Positions 61,864 to 64,000 of a stretch of 64,000 nucleotides of DNA are shown in pieces. Location of the stretch: NCBI GenBank assembly GCA_003054695.1, contig QAZA01000050.1:434001-498000 (forward strand), written 5' to 3'. Position 1 is the first letter of the stretch. Every line of letters starts with the position of its first letter. A model generated the notes under the pieces. The model was not told the DNA's origin and did no database searches. It saw only the letters and a list, made by a program, of their open reading frames with translations. Position numbers and translations under genes: made by a program. Source of the stretch: Verrucomicrobia bacterium LW23 (GTDB lineage: Bacteria; Verrucomicrobiota; Verrucomicrobiia; Methylacidiphilales; UBA1321).

Positions 61864-64000
61864 ATGCGCACTTTTTTGTCGAGTCGATTGGCTTCCCGTC
61901 GCAGGGGTGCCGCCCTCATCATTTCCCTGGGATTTGTCGTCATCCTCACCATCATTGTGGTGGCATTCCTTTCCCGCGCCACGCTTAATCGCCAGCTTAC
62001 GGAATCGAGCGGCGGGCAAATGAAGGCGGACCATCTCGCGCGCGCCGCTTCTGATTTTATTGTCGGGGATATCAAAAATGAAATAACCGCCGGCTCCTAT
62101 AACGCCGCCGACTGGCCCTCCAAAAGCGCGACACCCGCACCAACGTGGGAGCCGTACGGAAAGACGATCTACCCGCCCCGCCTCAGCGCGGCGTCGTCCT
62201 CTTATCCCTCCATGAGGCTGATGCGCATCGGCGTCGATAGCTCTCCCACCGGACCCGCCCAGTCGGACTTTCCTTACAACCTGGTGAGACGCAGCTCCAG
62301 GCAAGTGCCTCTGGGCAATACGGATGCGTATGTGGATCTGAAGGTAACGTGGGCGTCTGAGGTGAACTCAGAGCAGGATCCGTCGTCCAACGGCGGTTTC
62401 ATCAGCAAGGCTCGCTGGAACAAGCCCCTCCTGATGTCGACGGATGTTATCCAGTCGGGTAACTTTCAGGCTCCCGACTGGGTCATCCTGACACGAGGGC
62501 GTGTTGGTGCGAGCGAAGCTGGGCTTCCCTATTCCGCGACCGATCTGGCCAAACTGGCCGACAGCTCGCCCTCCAATCCCGACTTTGCGATCGGTCGATT
62601 CGCGTACACCGTCTACGACGTGGGGGGCCTTCTCGATGTCAACCTGGCGGGGCACGTCACCACGTCCACAGGGTCGCACAGCTCGCCGAACCCCGAGGAG
62701 CTGGCGCGCAAAGGTGGGCTGGGACTGATCGATCTGCGAAAGATCCCGGGCATACTGGATCCCTCCAGACTTGTGGTTTTTCGCAACGAGGCCTCCGCCA
62801 AGAACGGAGCGTTTACCGCGGGAAGGCTGCCCTCTCCAGGCGCCTCTGATTATGCGAAGTACGTGGTGGATCCAAGTCTCAACAAAGGGTTCTCCAGAAT
62901 TTATCCCGGCGATCAGACGTTCCTGAGTCGGCAGGATCTGCTGGTGTACGCCTCAACCCATCCCGACGTGATGACGTCCCAGGCGCTGGAGTATCTCACC
63001 ACCTTCAGCCGGGACATCAACGGCCCCAGCTGGAGCCCCATAAATCCAGTGCCGCTCAGCTCCCAGACACCGGTGCCAACGTTAACGATCGACTACCGGA
63101 CGGAAGCCGACGCGGATCGCTCCATCGCGACATCGTTTACCTCCGGCGGCTGGAAGAAAAGCACCGCGGCCACGTCGTACCTGATGCCGTACCCGAATCG
63201 AAATCTTTTGCGAGCGCAGTGGTCCCAGGATCGGACGATACGGGACTGGGACGGAAATGACGTCAAAGTGCTCAAGGGATCTCCCATCGTCGCCCGCCGC
63301 TTTCCGCTCAGCCGGCTGGATCTTTTCCGTCAATACTACGCGGCTTCCGGGGCGGAAAAGGCTGAGATCCAGAAAAAGATCAGCTACTCCTTTGGGCTAA
63401 GCCCCGATCCGGGCATGGCCAACGGGTGGGTGTACGACCGGTACAGCTATGTCGCCTCCAAAAACGTGTTCCGGGTACTCACCGTTGACGAGATGGACGC
63501 CGCGGCGGCGCCGCCCGGGAGCGTGAACTTTGAGAACAGAGAGCCCAACTTTTTCGAGTTGATCCGCGCGGGAATTCTCCGCGGCGATCTTGGGAACTTT
63601 ACGCCGACGGATGACGACAAGGACTCTGCGATCATGACGATCCGAATCGGTGCCAACATCATCGATCAGTACGACAGTGACAGCTATCCCACGATGATCT
63701 ACCTGAATCCGGCCTCGCCGACCATCCCCTTCCCCTTGCAGGTTGCGGGGATTGAGAATCTGCCCTATATCAGCGAGATCACGACCCGCTGCTACCGCAA
63801 ACCAGAGGAGCCGCTACGCAAAAACGCCTGGATGTGGCTGGAGTTTGAACTCTGGAACCCCCACAGCAATCCCGGGATCGTTGCCGCCGGCGAGGCGCCC
63901 GACACGTTCCGGGTGGTGGCCTTCAGCGGGACCGGCTGGCTAAGCCCGACTTACAAGACCGAACCCGCCAACATTGCGAAGCTGGGGCCCCTGGCCGCTT
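61864..64000 (+). CDS. Verru_Chthon cassette protein A, 3' end cut by window
   Basis: Open from the ATG at 61864 to the window end, giving at least 712 residues. The N-terminus is a PilX/GspK-like leader: basic SRLASRRRGAALIISLGFVV, then a hydrophobic helix ILTIIVVAFLSRATLNRQLT, without the FTLxE site. After it come long strand-rich stretches (WVILTRGRVGASEAGLPYS, FAYTVYDVGGLLDVNLAGHV, GLIDLRKIPGILD). Large size, such a helix and the position behind D, B and C match cassette protein A, whose members exceed 1000 residues. It may cap or anchor a pseudopilus as GspK does; that is analogy only. Separated by 8 bp from gene C. Confidence 0.85.
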   Translation, partial: MRTFLSSRLASRRRGAALIISLGFVVILTIIVVAFLSRATLNRQLTESSGGQMKADHLARAASDFIVGDIKNEITAGSYNAADWPSKSATPAPTWEPYGKTIYPPRLSAASSSYPSMRLMRIGVDSSPTGPAQSDFPYNLVRRSSRQVPLGNTDAYVDLKVTWASEVNSEQDPSSNGGFISKARWNKPLLMSTDVIQSGNFQAPDWVILTRGRVGASEAGLPYSATDLAKLADSSPSNPDFAIGRFAYTVYDVGGLLDVNLAGHVTTSTGSHSSPNPEELARKGGLGLIDLRKIPGILDPSRLVVFRNEASAKNGAFTAGRLPSPGASDYAKYVVDPSLNKGFSRIYPGDQTFLSRQDLLVYASTHPDVMTSQALEYLTTFSRDINGPSWSPINPVPLSSQTPVPTLTIDYRTEADADRSIATSFTSGGWKKSTAATSYLMPYPNRNLLRAQWSQDRTIRDWDGNDVKVLKGSPIVARRFPLSRLDLFRQYYAASGAEKAEIQKKISYSFGLSPDPGMANGWVYDRYSYVASKNVFRVLTVDEMDAAAAPPGSVNFENREPNFFELIRAGILRGDLGNFTPTDDDKDSAIMTIRIGANIIDQYDSDSYPTMIYLNPASPTIPFPLQVAGIENLPYISEITTRCYRKPEEPLRKNAWMWLEFELWNPHSNPGIVAAGEAPDTFRVVAFSGTGWLSPTYKTEPANIAKLGPLAA

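Noticed and set aside
1-64000. CRISPR arrays, complete insertion sequences, integrases, rRNA and tRNA genes.
   Set aside because: I looked for regularly spaced direct repeats, transposase motifs and tRNA-like cloverleaf ends in the intergenic regions and saw none; a covariance-model scan would settle the RNA genes.

Overview
The window is bacterial, GC-rich and most like a member of the Verrucomicrobiota, probably Opitutales/Opitutaceae. The main reasons are four tandem genes at the right-hand end that match the 'Verru_Chthon cassette' (order D-B-C-A), many prepilin-like leaders with Ala instead of Gly before the cleavage site, several LacI-family regulators, and secreted pectate-lyase-like, FG-GAP and beta-propeller proteins. 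Organism assignment is inference from gene families; no rRNA or tRNA gene was found to confirm it.

Region 1 (1-29.4 kb) is mostly core and housekeeping: a TonB-dependent receptor with a partial FMN monooxygenase; the imuA-imuB-dnaE2 mutagenic repair operon; ilvC with a clear terminator; a membrane-bound spermidine-synthase-like protein; a LacI regulator; a site-2 protease; a PAP2 phosphatase; an esterase; a ferritin-like protein; an L,D-transpeptidase lipoprotein; a cyclase-family hydrolase; a divergent AraC regulator / PhyH dioxygenase pair with a 64-bp two-tier palindrome between them; an orphan HigA-like antitoxin; a methyltransferase; a CHASE2 adenylate cyclase; an SH3-like/M48 protease pair in which the protease reading frame carries two signal peptides; argA; and a lipoate-ligase-like protein.

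Region 2 (29.4-41.3 kb) holds a 1477-residue STAND-type P-loop NTPase with about 17 degenerate TPR-like repeats, divergent from a lone cassette-D-like prepilin, two large secreted beta-propeller proteins and a Spy-like periplasmic protein.

Region 3 (41.3-64 kb) is a polysaccharide-degradation locus: two convergent pectate-lyase-like proteins, a GH39-like enzyme, a secreted mutarotase-like protein, an FG-GAP protein, a secreted clan GH-A glycosidase, a 2-hydroxyacid dehydrogenase, a heparinase-II/III-like lyase with HEAT repeats, a LacI regulator, and divergently from it the Verru_Chthon cassette. Eight copies of a 16-bp operator-like palindrome (consensus ATATGAACGTTCATAT) lie in front of these genes, including the LacI gene, a decayed LacI paralogue and the cassette. 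The most notable proposal is therefore a single LacI regulon joining secreted and cytosolic glycan-degrading enzymes to an uncharacterised pseudopilin-like cassette. The locus also carries two copies of a dispersed palindromic repeat, each between convergent 3' ends, and two remnants of the same lost coding sequence.
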